From positions 518,202 through 582,201 of the forward strand of contig NZ_WHUG01000004.1 in NCBI RefSeq assembly GCF_009380215.1: 64,000 nt of DNA. The letters are read 5' to 3'. Both the position numbers and the translations under genes were made by a program. Source of the stretch: Rugamonas aquatica (GTDB lineage Bacteria; Pseudomonadota; Gammaproteobacteria; Burkholderiales; Burkholderiaceae_D). Of this stretch, positions 33,405-42,303 are shown one piece after another; position 1 is the first letter of the stretch; each line of letters starts with the position of its first letter. The notes beneath the pieces are model-generated. The model saw only the letters and a program-made list of their open reading frames with translations. It made no database searches and had not been told where the DNA came from.

Positions 33405-35834
33405 ATGGGAGACTCGCTTACAACCTACAAGTCCAAGCGCAACTTCGCGATCACGCCCGAGCCGGCAGGCGGAGGCGAGGAGGGCGGGGAGGCGCTGGCC
33501 TTCGTCATCCAAAAACACTGGGCCAGCCGCTTGCACTACGATTTCCGCCTGGAGCTCGACGGCGTGATGCTGAGTTGGGCCGTGCCCAAAGGCCCCAGCT
33601 ACGACACGCACGACAAGCGCATGGCCGTGCATGTGGAGGATCATCCGATTTCGTACAACGACTTCGAAGGCACGATTCCGCCCAAACAGTACGGCGCGGG
33701 CAAAGTCATCATCTGGGACCGGGGCGTATGGCGGCCGCAGGGCGATCCGCGCAAGGCCTTGGCCGCCGGGAGCCTGAAGTTCGAACTGGCGGGGCACAAG
33801 ATGCACGGACGCTGGGCGCTGGTCCGCATGAAGGGCAAGGGCGAGAAGCAGGAACCGTGGCTGTTGATTAAGGAGAAGGACGACTACGCCCGTCCCGCAG
33901 CCGAATTCAGCGTGGTCGATGAAATGCCCGATTCCGTCAAGGTGCTGCAGCCGCCGGCCGACTTGCCGGAAACGCTGTCACCGCAGCTGGCAACGCTGGT
34001 CGATGCGCTGCCGTCCTCGCCCGAAGACTGGCTATTCGAAATCAAGTTCGACGGCTACCGCCTGCTGGCGCGCATCGATGGCAAGGACATCCGCCTGGTC
34101 ACTCGCAACGGCAACGACTGGACCCATCGCCTGCCCAACCTGCGCGGCGCCCTCGCCAAAATGAAGCTGCCCTCCGGCTGGTACGACGGCGAAATCGTGG
34201 TCCACGACGATAACGGCCGCCCGGACTTCGGTCTGCTGCAAAACGCCTTCGACGAAGACAATCCGGCGGACATCGTCTACTTCCTGTTCGACATCCCATT
34301 CCACAACGGCCGCGATTTGCGCGAGACGCCGCTGGAACAACGCCGAGCCATCCTGCAAGCGCTGCTCGACAAAAAGTCCACCGACACGGTGCGCTTCAGC
34401 GCCGCGCTGAACGCGCCACCCGAAGAGATGATCGCTGCCGCATGCAGCATGGGACTCGAAGGCATCATCGGCAAGCGCCGTGACGCCCGCTACACAACGC
34501 GCCGCAGCGACAGCTGGATCAAGCTCAAATGCGGCCAGCGGCAGGAGTTCGTCATCGGCGGCTACACCGATCCGCAAGGCTCGCGCAGCGGTTTCGGCTC
34601 GCTGCTGCTCGGCACCTACGACAAGGACGGCAAGCTGCAATACGCGGGCAACGTCGGCAGCGGCTTCGACGCCGCCACGCTGCGCGACGTGAAATCGAAG
34701 ATGGACAAGCTGGCCGCCGCGCATAGTCCCTTTGCCCCCAACCGCGAGATCGACCACAAAGCCCACTGGCTCAAGCCGGTGTTGGTGGCGGAAGTGAGCT
34801 TCGGCGAGTGGACGCGCGCGGGCTCGATCCGTCACGCCGTCTTCAAAGGACTACGCAAGGACAAGAAGGCCGACGCCATCGTGCGCGAGACGCCGGCCCA
34901 TCTTAAGGAGCAAGCAGACATGCAAACCGCAAGCACAGTGCAGGGCAAGCTGCCCGCCACACTCAAGATCACCAATCCCGACCGCGTCATCGACAAGCAA
35001 AGCGGCGCCACCAAGATCGCGCTGGTGCGCTACTACGCGCTGGTCGCCGCGCTGATGCTGCCGCACCTGAAGGGACGCCCGGTATCGCTGGTGCGCGCGC
35101 CGGACGGCGTCGGTGGCGAATTGTTCTTCCAAAAGCATGCCGAGACCGGCAAGCTGCCTGGCGTTAAACACCTGGACCCCGCGCTCGATCCCGACCATGC
35201 GCCGATGCTGGAAATCTCGACCGAACAAGGCTTGCTGTCGGCCGCGCAGTGGAACGTGGTCGAACTGCACACGCAGAACGCCAACGCCTCCAGCTACGAC
35301 AAGCCCAATCGCATGGTGTTCGACCTGGACCCGGGCAAGGGCGTCGGCTGGCGGCAGGTGCAGGAGGCGGCGCAGTTGATGCGCGCCTTCCTCGATCATC
35401 TGGGCCTGCCGGCCTTCCTGAAAACCAGCGGCGGCAAAGGCCTGCATGTGGTGGTGCCGGTGAGGCCGGGCTACGGCTGGGACGATGTCAAGGCCTTCTC
35501 GCAGGCCATCGTTGCGCACATGGCCGAGCAGATTCCCGAGCGTTTCGTGTTGAAGAGCGGCCCGCGCAACCGTGTCGGCAAGATCTTCATCGACTATCTG
35601 CGCAACGGGCGGGGCGCCACCACGGTGGCCGCGTGGTCGGCCCGCAGCCGGCCCGGCCTGGGCATCTCGGTGCCGCTGGACTGGGATGAGCTGGAGGGCC
35701 TGCGCGGCGCCGACCAGTGGAACATCGGCAACGTGCATGCGCGGCTCGATGTCGGCAATGCGCCCTGGGATGATTACGCCAAGTCCGCCAAGGGGCTGGC
35801 GGCAGCGATGAAGATGCTCGGGGCGTCCGAGTGA
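33405..35834 (+). CDS. ligD: DNA ligase D (phosphoesterase-ligase-polymerase)
   Basis: 809 aa multifunctional repair ligase for non-homologous end joining. Order: 3'-phosphoesterase (about 1-180; HYDFRLELDGVMLSWAVPKG), ATP-dependent ligase with the adenylated Lys at about 214 in IKFDGYR and oligonucleotide-binding end, then the primase-like polymerase (about 530-800; DLDPGKGVGWRQV, LKTSGGKGLHVVVPV, RNGRGATTVAAWSAR). This PE-LIG-POL order is that of Pseudomonas LigD. It resects, fills and seals double-strand breaks held by Ku, whose gene is at 36610-37479 on the other strand. Confidence 0.96.
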   Translation: MGDSLTTYKSKRNFAITPEPAGGGEEGGEALAFVIQKHWASRLHYDFRLELDGVMLSWAVPKGPSYDTHDKRMAVHVEDHPISYNDFEGTIPPKQYGAGKVIIWDRGVWRPQGDPRKALAAGSLKFELAGHKMHGRWALVRMKGKGEKQEPWLLIKEKDDYARPAAEFSVVDEMPDSVKVLQPPADLPETLSPQLATLVDALPSSPEDWLFEIKFDGYRLLARIDGKDIRLVTRNGNDWTHRLPNLRGALAKMKLPSGWYDGEIVVHDDNGRPDFGLLQNAFDEDNPADIVYFLFDIPFHNGRDLRETPLEQRRAILQALLDKKSTDTVRFSAALNAPPEEMIAAACSMGLEGIIGKRRDARYTTRRSDSWIKLKCGQRQEFVIGGYTDPQGSRSGFGSLLLGTYDKDGKLQYAGNVGSGFDAATLRDVKSKMDKLAAAHSPFAPNREIDHKAHWLKPVLVAEVSFGEWTRAGSIRHAVFKGLRKDKKADAIVRETPAHLKEQADMQTASTVQGKLPATLKITNPDRVIDKQSGATKIALVRYYALVAALMLPHLKGRPVSLVRAPDGVGGELFFQKHAETGKLPGVKHLDPALDPDHAPMLEISTEQGLLSAAQWNVVELHTQNANASSYDKPNRMVFDLDPGKGVGWRQVQEAAQLMRAFLDHLGLPAFLKTSGGKGLHVVVPVRPGYGWDDVKAFSQAIVAHMAEQIPERFVLKSGPRNRVGKIFIDYLRNGRGATTVAAWSARSRPGLGISVPLDWDELEGLRGADQWNIGNVHARLDVGNAPWDDYAKSAKGLAAAMKMLGASE

Positions 35835-35923
35835 GTTTCCGTAATGAAATTATAATTTAATATTGACAATAGGTGTTGTGAATGTTTTAATGCTGGCTCG
35901 ATACATATCCAGGAAACGCCCAG

Positions 35924-36613
35924 ATGAAAAAGCTGCCCATTTTGTTAGCCGGTCTGACCATGCTCGGCTCTGCCCACGCTACCGTCTATCAATTTGATTT
36001 CACAGCCAAAATCCAGGAAATGGTCGAATTCTCGCCGCTGACCTTCACCGGCGGCGCGGTTGCTTCCAGCAGCCTGTCGGGCAGCACGGTTTCGATCGGC
36101 GACATCATCACCGGCCATTTCAGCTACGACACCGAGACCGCCTTGTTCAGCAACGTCGGCGGCAGCGCCATGTACGCGGCGCCTGCGGCCCAGAACAGCC
36201 TGGGCGCCAGCATAGGCGGCAGCAGCATCGGCCTGGCCGACGCCACCTACAGCAGCACCAATGTGCAGGTCGCCAATAACGCGACCATGCTGGGCGGGGC
36301 AGATGGTTTTGGCATCGCCAATGTGTCGGCCAACGCCTTTGCGTCGCAGATGATGGCGGTGAGTTTCTTCGACAAGTCCGGCCAGGTCTTCAACGCCTCG
36401 GCCATGCCTGGCGAGCTGGATTTCTCCGGCTTCAGCCAGTCGAGCTTTTACTACACGTATTCGTCCACCGCTACCCACGCCATGATGGGCGCCAACGGTG
36501 CCCTGACTTCGATCACCGTCACCGAAGTGCCGCTTCCGGTCCCGGAGCCTGAAACCTATGCGATGCTGCTGGCCGGCCTGATGCTGCTGGGCTGGAAAGC
36601 ACGCCGCCGCTAA
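35924..36613 (+). CDS. PEP-CTERM sorted secreted protein
   Basis: 229 aa. Signal peptide (MKKLPILLAGLTMLGSAHA), a beta-rich secreted domain starting TVYQFDFTAKIQE, and the sorting tail PVPEPETYAMLLAGL with the final KARRR. The mature domain resembles other short PEP-CTERM proteins of unknown function. It lies between ligD and ku, and its stop overlaps the Ku stop tail to tail by three to four bases, so it is not part of NHEJ by function. Confidence 0.9.
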   Translation: MKKLPILLAGLTMLGSAHATVYQFDFTAKIQEMVEFSPLTFTGGAVASSSLSGSTVSIGDIITGHFSYDTETALFSNVGGSAMYAAPAAQNSLGASIGGSSIGLADATYSSTNVQVANNATMLGGADGFGIANVSANAFASQMMAVSFFDKSGQVFNASAMPGELDFSGFSQSSFYYTYSSTATHAMMGANGALTSITVTEVPLPVPEPETYAMLLAGLMLLGWKARRR

Positions 36614-37479
36614 GCCGCCGTCGCGCGCCTGGTCGTTTTGGCGGCCGGTTTCGCTTTCGATGCACGGCCGGTTTTCGCCGGCCGCTTGCCCAGGCTGTCC
36701 TGCAGCAGCGCCACCAGATCCACCACATTCGATGACTTGGCCGCCCGGGCTTCCGGTTCGGCGGCGGTGATGGTCTTGGTCTGGCCGGCTTTCACCTTCT
36801 TCTTCACCAGTGCCAGCACGTCATCCTTGTAGGTGTCGTGGTAGCGCTCCGGCTTCCATTCTTCGCTCATGCCTTCGACCAGCGACAGCGCCATCTGCAG
36901 CTCCTTGTCGCTGATGCCGGCCGCCTTCATGGTCGCCGGCGGCAGCTTCAATTCCTCGGCGCTGCGGATCTCGGCCGCGTAGCGCAGCGTGTTCAGCACG
37001 ATCTTGTCGTCGACGCAGACCAGCGCGCACAGGTGCTGTTTGGTGCGTATCACCACCGTGGCGATGCCGATCTTGCCGGCCTTGCGCAGCGTCTCGCGCA
37101 GCAGCGCATATACCTTGGCGCCGCCGCGCGACGGCGCCAGGTAATAGGGCTGTTCGTAGTAGGTCAGCGGCACATCGGCCGCGTCGACGAAGGCCTGGAT
37201 ATCGATGGTCTGCGTGGCCTCGACGTTGGCGCGTTTCAGATCCTCGTCGGACAGCACCACATACTCGTTGTCCTCGTACTCATAGCCTTTGACGATATCG
37301 TCCCAGCTCACTTCCTTGCCCGTGTTCTTGTTGTAGCGCTTGTAGCCGACCGGCGAAAAGTCGCGGCGGTCGAGCATCGTCAGATCCAGCTCGTGCTCCT
37401 GCACGGCGGAATACAGTTCGACCGGAATGTGCACCAGCCCGAAGCTGATGGCGCCTTTCCATAACGCACGTGTCGCCAT
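36610..37479 (-). CDS. ku: Ku protein (NHEJ end-binding)
   Basis: 289 aa from the ATG at 37479, which has GAGGAGAAC upstream; the frame open to 37542 is not used. The start ATRALWKGAISFGLVHIPVELY is the hallmark of bacterial Ku. The core Ku ring (about 1-250) is followed by a basic, Ala/Lys-rich C-terminal tail (AKTGRASKAKPAAKTTRRATAA) that binds DNA. A homodimer encircles broken ends and recruits LigD. Divergent from the GGDEF gene at 37688. Confidence 0.96.
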   Translation of the reverse strand: MATRALWKGAISFGLVHIPVELYSAVQEHELDLTMLDRRDFSPVGYKRYNKNTGKEVSWDDIVKGYEYEDNEYVVLSDEDLKRANVEATQTIDIQAFVDAADVPLTYYEQPYYLAPSRGGAKVYALLRETLRKAGKIGIATVVIRTKQHLCALVCVDDKIVLNTLRYAAEIRSAEELKLPPATMKAAGISDKELQMALSLVEGMSEEWKPERYHDTYKDDVLALVKKKVKAGQTKTITAAEPEARAAKSSNVVDLVALLQDSLGKRPAKTGRASKAKPAAKTTRRATAA

Positions 37480-37687
37480 GATGTTCTCCTCGAAGCAGAC
37501 AGTATTGGCCGCGCGGAGCGCAAAGACGGTGCGCTTGCTCACAGATATGCGTCAATACTGCGACGCAAAACAAGTTGCCTGAGGAAATAATCTGATCTTT
37601 AGTACAAAAAATATTGCTAATTATGAACTTTATGGCACACTACTGGGGGGATACATTTTTTATATTAAAAGCATGCGTAGGAGCAAC

Positions 37688-39157
37688 ATGATGCCGGACA
37701 GGACCAATAGCGTAGGCGTGTTTTTTAACGCCAATGGCGAGCGACGCTCGGAGTTCCAATCCTGCTGCGGAGAGATGTTCTCCCAGCTGACGATGACCGA
37801 ACATGTCGAGGCGACCGCGACGGCGCTAGGCAAGCGCACCGTGGATTTGCTGGTGCTGGACCTGAACGGCTACGAGCAGCTGAGCGAGCTGGCCGGCGTC
37901 GGCGCGCTGATCCGCAGCCGCGCGGGTGCGCCGGTGCTGGTGTTGTGCGCCTACGAGCACAGCGCCTGGCTGCCCGAGCTGATGACCTACGGCCAGTTCG
38001 ACTACCGCATCTGCCCGGTACTCAACGACGAGCTGCAACAGGCCGTGGAGCAGGCGCTGGCGGTACCCGCCGATGCCGCCGCCGCCCTGCAGCAAGAGTT
38101 GCTGGACAAGGAAAGAGAACTGCGCGACCTGCTGGGCGTGCAGCGCAGCCTGCAACGGGCGCTGAGCGGCATCGACAGCATCGAATCGATGTCGGCCCAG
38201 ATCTGCCTGGCGCTGTGCAATTTCCCCGGCGTGCGCCATACGGCCGTGCTGCACATGAAAGAGCGGGGCGACCTGCAACTGGTGGCGCAGGAATCGCGCA
38301 ACCACCTGGACCTGGCGCGCCTGCTGCAGCGGCGCGACCGTCTGCTGCAATCGCCGCTGCGCGACGTGTTCCCGCCGCTGCTGGCGGTGGCGCGTGGCGA
38401 GATGGTGCTGCTGGACGCACCGGAAAAAGCCGGCGATCCGGAACTGGCGATGACGCTGCACGACCGCTGCGTGCGCATGGTGCTGGCGCTGCCGCTGCGC
38501 GCCGAGCCGGGCGGCCCGGAGCTGGGCGCGATCTGCCTGATGTTCGACCGTCACATCACCTTCTCGCGCGAGCAGTTCGCCTGCTTCAGCAGCCTGGCGC
38601 AGTTTGTCAGCTTCGGCCTGGGCATGAGCGAGTTGAAGCACCGGAATGAAGAACTGTCCGGCCAGATTTCGCAACTGAGCACCGTAGACAGCGTGACCGG
38701 CGCCGCCAACCGCCGCGCCGGCGAGGACATGCTGGACAACGAAATCCGCCGCGCGCGCCGTTACGGCCTGCCGCTGGCGGTGCTGTCCTTCGATGTCGCC
38801 AGCTTCCAATCCGTAAACGATTTATACGGTTCCCCGGCCGGCGACCAGACGCTGCGCGTGGTGGCGGACGTGGTCAAGAGCCGCTTGCGCACCTCGGACC
38901 TGCTGGCGCGCATGCGCGGCGAAGAGTTCCTGATTATCGCCACCCACACCACGGCGGCCGACGCCAAACGCCTGGCGGAAAAGCTGCGCGGCGCGCTGGC
39001 CGAAGCGGACCTGCCGCGCACCGCCGAATTGGTCGTCAGCCTGGGCGTGACCCAGGTGGGCGGGGACGAGGGCAGCGCTACTGTCCTCGACCGATTGGAT
39101 GCGTCGCTGCACCGCGCCAAGCGCGCGGGCCGCAACTGCATCGACGTGGTGGAATAA
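37688..39157 (+). CDS. GGDEF domain protein with degenerate signature (RGEEF)
   Basis: 489 aa from the ATG at 37688, preceded by TAGGAG; an ATG at 37673 lies upstream of that ribosome binding site. Residues 1-125 resemble a receiver without the usual acidic pocket (LLVLDLNGYEQL). A GAF-like region covers about 165-315. The C-terminal GGDEF domain has a normal opening (DSVTGAANRRAG) and an RxxD I-site (RTSD) but reads RGEEF instead of GG(D/E)EF. It may be a weak cyclase or a c-di-GMP receptor. Confidence 0.88.
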   Translation: MMPDRTNSVGVFFNANGERRSEFQSCCGEMFSQLTMTEHVEATATALGKRTVDLLVLDLNGYEQLSELAGVGALIRSRAGAPVLVLCAYEHSAWLPELMTYGQFDYRICPVLNDELQQAVEQALAVPADAAAALQQELLDKERELRDLLGVQRSLQRALSGIDSIESMSAQICLALCNFPGVRHTAVLHMKERGDLQLVAQESRNHLDLARLLQRRDRLLQSPLRDVFPPLLAVARGEMVLLDAPEKAGDPELAMTLHDRCVRMVLALPLRAEPGGPELGAICLMFDRHITFSREQFACFSSLAQFVSFGLGMSELKHRNEELSGQISQLSTVDSVTGAANRRAGEDMLDNEIRRARRYGLPLAVLSFDVASFQSVNDLYGSPAGDQTLRVVADVVKSRLRTSDLLARMRGEEFLIIATHTTAADAKRLAEKLRGALAEADLPRTAELVVSLGVTQVGGDEGSATVLDRLDASLHRAKRAGRNCIDVVE

Positions 39158-39160
39158 GGC

Positions 39161-40297
39161 CTAGATCTTTTCCAGCACCGTCGCAATACCCTGGCCGCCG
39201 CCGATGCACTGGGCGGCCAGCGCGTAACGGCCGCCGCTGCGCGCCAGCAGCGCCGCCGCCTTGCCGGTGATGCGCGCGCCGGTGGCGCCCAGCGGATGGC
39301 CGATGGCCAGGCCGCCGCCATCGATATTCAACACCTCCGGCCGGATCCCCAGTTCGCGCACGCAGGCCAGCGCCTGCGATGCGAACGCCTCGTTAATCTC
39401 CGCCACATCGATATCGCTGGCCTGCAGGCCGGCCAGCCGCAGCGCCTTTTGTGTCGCCGGAATCGGGCCTATGCCCATCAGCGCAGGATCGCAACCCACC
39501 GCCGCCATCGAGACGATGCGCGCGCTCGGCGTCAGACCGTGCTTGCGGGCGAAGGCCTCGGTCGTCACCAGCACCGCCGACGCGCCGTCGGTCAGTGGCG
39601 ACGAGGTGCCGGCCGTGACCACGCCGTGCTCGGGATCGAACACCGGCTTCAGCCCGGCCAGCGCCTCGACGGTGGTGCCGGGGCGGATGCAGCCGTCTTC
39701 GGCGATGACTTCGCCGGTGCCGGTGGTGATGGGCACGATTTCATCCTTCAGCAGACCGGCGGCGCGGGCGCTGGCCGCCTTCTGGTGCGACTGGAAGGCC
39801 AGCTTTTCCTGGTCAACGCGCGCCACCTCGTATTTGCGGGCGACGTTTTCCGCCGTATCGCCCATGCTGATGTAGGCGTCGGTTTCGGCCAGCAGTTGCG
39901 GGTTGGGAGAGAAGTTAAAGCCGCCTTGCGGCACCATCGTCATCGACTCGATGCCGACGCACAGATAAGCCTCGCCCAGTCCCGCCTCGATCTGCGCTGC
40001 GGCGATGTGGATGGACGACATCGACGAGCCGCAGAAACGGTTGATCGTCATGCCCGGCACCTCATGCGGAAAGCCCGCCAGCAGCGCGACGATGCGCGCC
40101 AGGTTGTTGCCCTGCGAGGATTCCGGATAGGCGCAGCCGAGGATCACGTCGTCCAGCAGGCGCGGGTCGAGGCCGGTGCGCTGGATGAGGCCCCGCACCA
40201 CCTGGGCGCCCAGGTCGTCGGGGCGGACTTCGGCCAGCTTGCCTTTGCGGGCGAAGTGGAAGGGAGAACGGGCATAGGCACTGATGACAGCTTTCAT
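39161..40297 (-). CDS. Acetyl-CoA acyltransferase (thiolase)
   Basis: 378 aa thiolase. The acyl-accepting Cys is in TINRFCGSSMSS (near residue 90), the C-terminal His in GGGLAIGHPLGATGAR, and the second Cys in AAQCIGGGQGIA. It cleaves 3-ketoacyl-CoA to acetyl-CoA and a shortened acyl-CoA (FadA-like) or runs the reverse condensation. The short PFHFARKGKLAEVRPDDLGA opening fits the FadA/PcaF group. It is divergent from the TetR regulator and shares its control region. Confidence 0.92.
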   Translation of the reverse strand: MKAVISAYARSPFHFARKGKLAEVRPDDLGAQVVRGLIQRTGLDPRLLDDVILGCAYPESSQGNNLARIVALLAGFPHEVPGMTINRFCGSSMSSIHIAAAQIEAGLGEAYLCVGIESMTMVPQGGFNFSPNPQLLAETDAYISMGDTAENVARKYEVARVDQEKLAFQSHQKAASARAAGLLKDEIVPITTGTGEVIAEDGCIRPGTTVEALAGLKPVFDPEHGVVTAGTSSPLTDGASAVLVTTEAFARKHGLTPSARIVSMAAVGCDPALMGIGPIPATQKALRLAGLQASDIDVAEINEAFASQALACVRELGIRPEVLNIDGGGLAIGHPLGATGARITGKAAALLARSGGRYALAAQCIGGGQGIATVLEKI

Positions 40298-40318
40298 GGC
40301 TTAACTCCTTTAAATGAT

Positions 40319-40357
40319 GCTCATAATGATTGATATATTACGCTCATAATGTATGAT
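40319..40357. promoter_or_regulatory. Divergent promoter with two GCTCATAATG repeats (probable TetR operator)
   Basis: GCTCATAATG occurs at 40319-40328 and 40342-40351, 23 bp apart. The second copy lies inside a plus-strand promoter TTGATA (40330-40335) - 16 bp - TATGAT (40352-40357) for the TetR gene. On the minus strand TTGACA (opposite 40358-40363) and TAATAT form a promoter for the thiolase. Repressor binding here would control both genes. Confidence 0.6.
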
Positions 40358-40386
40358 GTCAACAGGTGCACCGTGGGGAGACAGAC

Positions 40387-40956
40387 ATGAAGGTAAGCAG
40401 AGAACAAGTGGCGCTCAATCGCGAGCGCATCGTTGAAACGGCGGCGCGGCTGTTCCGCGAAAAAGGCTATGACGGCATCGGCGTGGCCGACCTGATGAAA
40501 AACGCCGGCCTGACGCACGGCGGTTTCTACGGCCATTTCGCTTCCAAGGAAGATTTGCTGGCCGCAGCCACCGAGCATGCGCTCAAGCGCTCGGTCGAGC
40601 GCTGGCAGGGCTACGTGCAGCAGGGCGCGGACACCGCGCTGGACAAGATCGGCGCCGGCTACCTGTCGGTTGCGCATCGCGACGGTCCAGCGAAGGGCTG
40701 TTCCGTGACCTCGCTGGGGGCTGATATCTCGCGCCTCGGCCCCAAGGCGCGGCATGCGCTGACCGAAGGCGTCAGTGCCCAGTTGGCCGTGCTCGAACCG
40801 CTGATGCCCGGCGATGCCGACGCCGACCAGCGGCGCCAGGCGGTGGCGACCTACGCCGCCATGGTCGGCGCCATCGTGCTGTCACGCGCAGTCGACGACG
40901 AGGCGCTGTCGCTGGAAATCCTGCAGGCGGTGCATGCGTCGCTGCCAACCCGCTGA
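40387..40956 (+). CDS. TetR family transcriptional regulator
   Basis: 189 aa from the ATG at 40387 with GGGGAG upstream. HTH at 12-55: RIVETAARLFREKGYDGIGVADLMKNAGLTHGGFYGHFASKEDL, classical TetR. The C-terminal part (AKGCSVTSLGADISR) is the ligand-binding domain of the group common next to fatty-acid or small-molecule genes. Most likely represses itself and the divergent thiolase; the ligand could be an acyl-CoA (inference from the neighbour). Confidence 0.93.
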   Translation: MKVSREQVALNRERIVETAARLFREKGYDGIGVADLMKNAGLTHGGFYGHFASKEDLLAAATEHALKRSVERWQGYVQQGADTALDKIGAGYLSVAHRDGPAKGCSVTSLGADISRLGPKARHALTEGVSAQLAVLEPLMPGDADADQRRQAVATYAAMVGAIVLSRAVDDEALSLEILQAVHASLPTR

Positions 40957-40963
40957 CCGGCGC

Positions 40964-42124
40964 CTATTGGGCTGCCGGCTCCCACGCGGCATCGTATTCC
41001 TTTTCCAGTAGCGCGCAGACCAGTGTGCCGAGCGAGACGCCGAAGACATCCTGCGCCGCTTGAGCGCCGCCATCGGAGCGCTCGGCGGCGCGGGCAAAAC
41101 TGCTGAAGCGCGCCCAGTCGCTGCCCATGTGTGCGACCAGGACGCGTGCCAACTCGTAGGACAGCAGATTGCCATTGTCCGGCCGGAAGAAGGAAGCGCC
41201 CGACCAGAATTCCTGCATCTCCTGCGGCCCCCAGAATGCCAGATGCATGGCGTGGAGCTGGTGCTGGGTGTATCCGGTGCCGCCGCCGCGCGTCAGCCGC
41301 ATTTCCGTGTTGACGGCGAGGCCTTCATCCAGCCAGCGCGGCAAATGCAAGTGGGCAAGCGCGCTGTGCGTGAGTTCATGCGCAATCACTGGCTCGATGT
41401 TCGCCAGGTCGTTGAGCGCGACGACGAAGTGCGGGCAACCGTGGTTGATGAACATGCCGCCGCTGTCGGCGAAATGACCGCCGTCCGGGTAGTAGGTCGA
41501 GACGTAGTGATAGTAGTCGGTTTCATCCGGCGCGACCACCAGCACGCTCTTGTCGTGTTCCGGGAATTGCGCCAGCCCCGCCAACAGTTTGTTGATGCGC
41601 GCGCGCGTGGTGGTCACATATGCAGCCGTCGCCAGGACCACGTTATTAGCCAGCGGCGACAACACAAACGCGTCATCGGCTTCGTGCAAGCGGAGCGTGG
41701 AACCGAAGGCGTCGCGCAGATGGCTTAGCCATGCTCTTTTGGTCACTTGCGACGCCAGAACGGCGCGCTGAGGGTCGGGCAGGGCGGCGGTCCATTCTTC
41801 CAGCGCTTGCCAACGAAAGAATGGATAGCCGTTCGAAGTTTGCATATGCGGCGCCAGTGCCAGCGGCGGCAGTCCGGCAAAGCTCAGTTGCAGCGGCGCG
41901 GGGCCGGCGACGGTCCCCGGCAGCAAGGGCTCCGCCGCCGGCGTTTGCGTTAGTGCGGGTTTGGTATGCCCCAGCGCGAAGAGCAGGCCGACGAAAGGCG
42001 CGATCCACAGCATGGCGATCACCATGTTCTGCTGCAAGCGGGTCTCGCCATTGAGGCGAATCCGGGTCCCTACGTACAGGTTGAGCGCGATAAGCAGGAA
42101 GAGTAGCGTGAGACCTGAGATCAT
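40964..42124 (-). CDS. Membrane protein with gluzincin-type metallopeptidase domain
   Basis: 386 aa. Two hydrophobic segments at the N-terminus (LTLLFLLIALNLYVG, 5-19, and MVIAMLWIAPFVGLLFAL, 34-51) anchor it. The large outer domain contains HELTH (249-253) and WLDEGLA with Glu267, a complete zinc site of the HExxH-x-E kind. It probably degrades or processes proteins in the periplasm; no specific target is known. It converges on the TetR gene and is divergent from the SulP transporter. Confidence 0.8.
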   Translation of the reverse strand: MISGLTLLFLLIALNLYVGTRIRLNGETRLQQNMVIAMLWIAPFVGLLFALGHTKPALTQTPAAEPLLPGTVAGPAPLQLSFAGLPPLALAPHMQTSNGYPFFRWQALEEWTAALPDPQRAVLASQVTKRAWLSHLRDAFGSTLRLHEADDAFVLSPLANNVVLATAAYVTTTRARINKLLAGLAQFPEHDKSVLVVAPDETDYYHYVSTYYPDGGHFADSGGMFINHGCPHFVVALNDLANIEPVIAHELTHSALAHLHLPRWLDEGLAVNTEMRLTRGGGTGYTQHQLHAMHLAFWGPQEMQEFWSGASFFRPDNGNLLSYELARVLVAHMGSDWARFSSFARAAERSDGGAQAAQDVFGVSLGTLVCALLEKEYDAAWEPAAQ

Positions 42125-42303
42125 GGGCGGTTTTTCTGAAACGCGGCTGTGAACGATAAACGATAGTTTTTAATTTGGCAATTGCCACTTGCGCCGCTCT
42201 TATGCGTTTTTCGGATTACGTAATGTAAAAAACGTGCTTGGGGCTGGGCTGCCTGGGGCCGATCGCGTAGACTGGCGGTATTTTCAAGCACCACGGATAC
42301 ACA

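Noticed and set aside
35840..35930. Possible sigma-54 promoter before the PEP-CTERM gene at 35924 (TGGCTCGATACATAT)
   Set aside because: The TGGC half is present but the -12 element lacks the GC doublet at the needed distance; the same check failed before the PEP-CTERM genes at 5618 and 55365.
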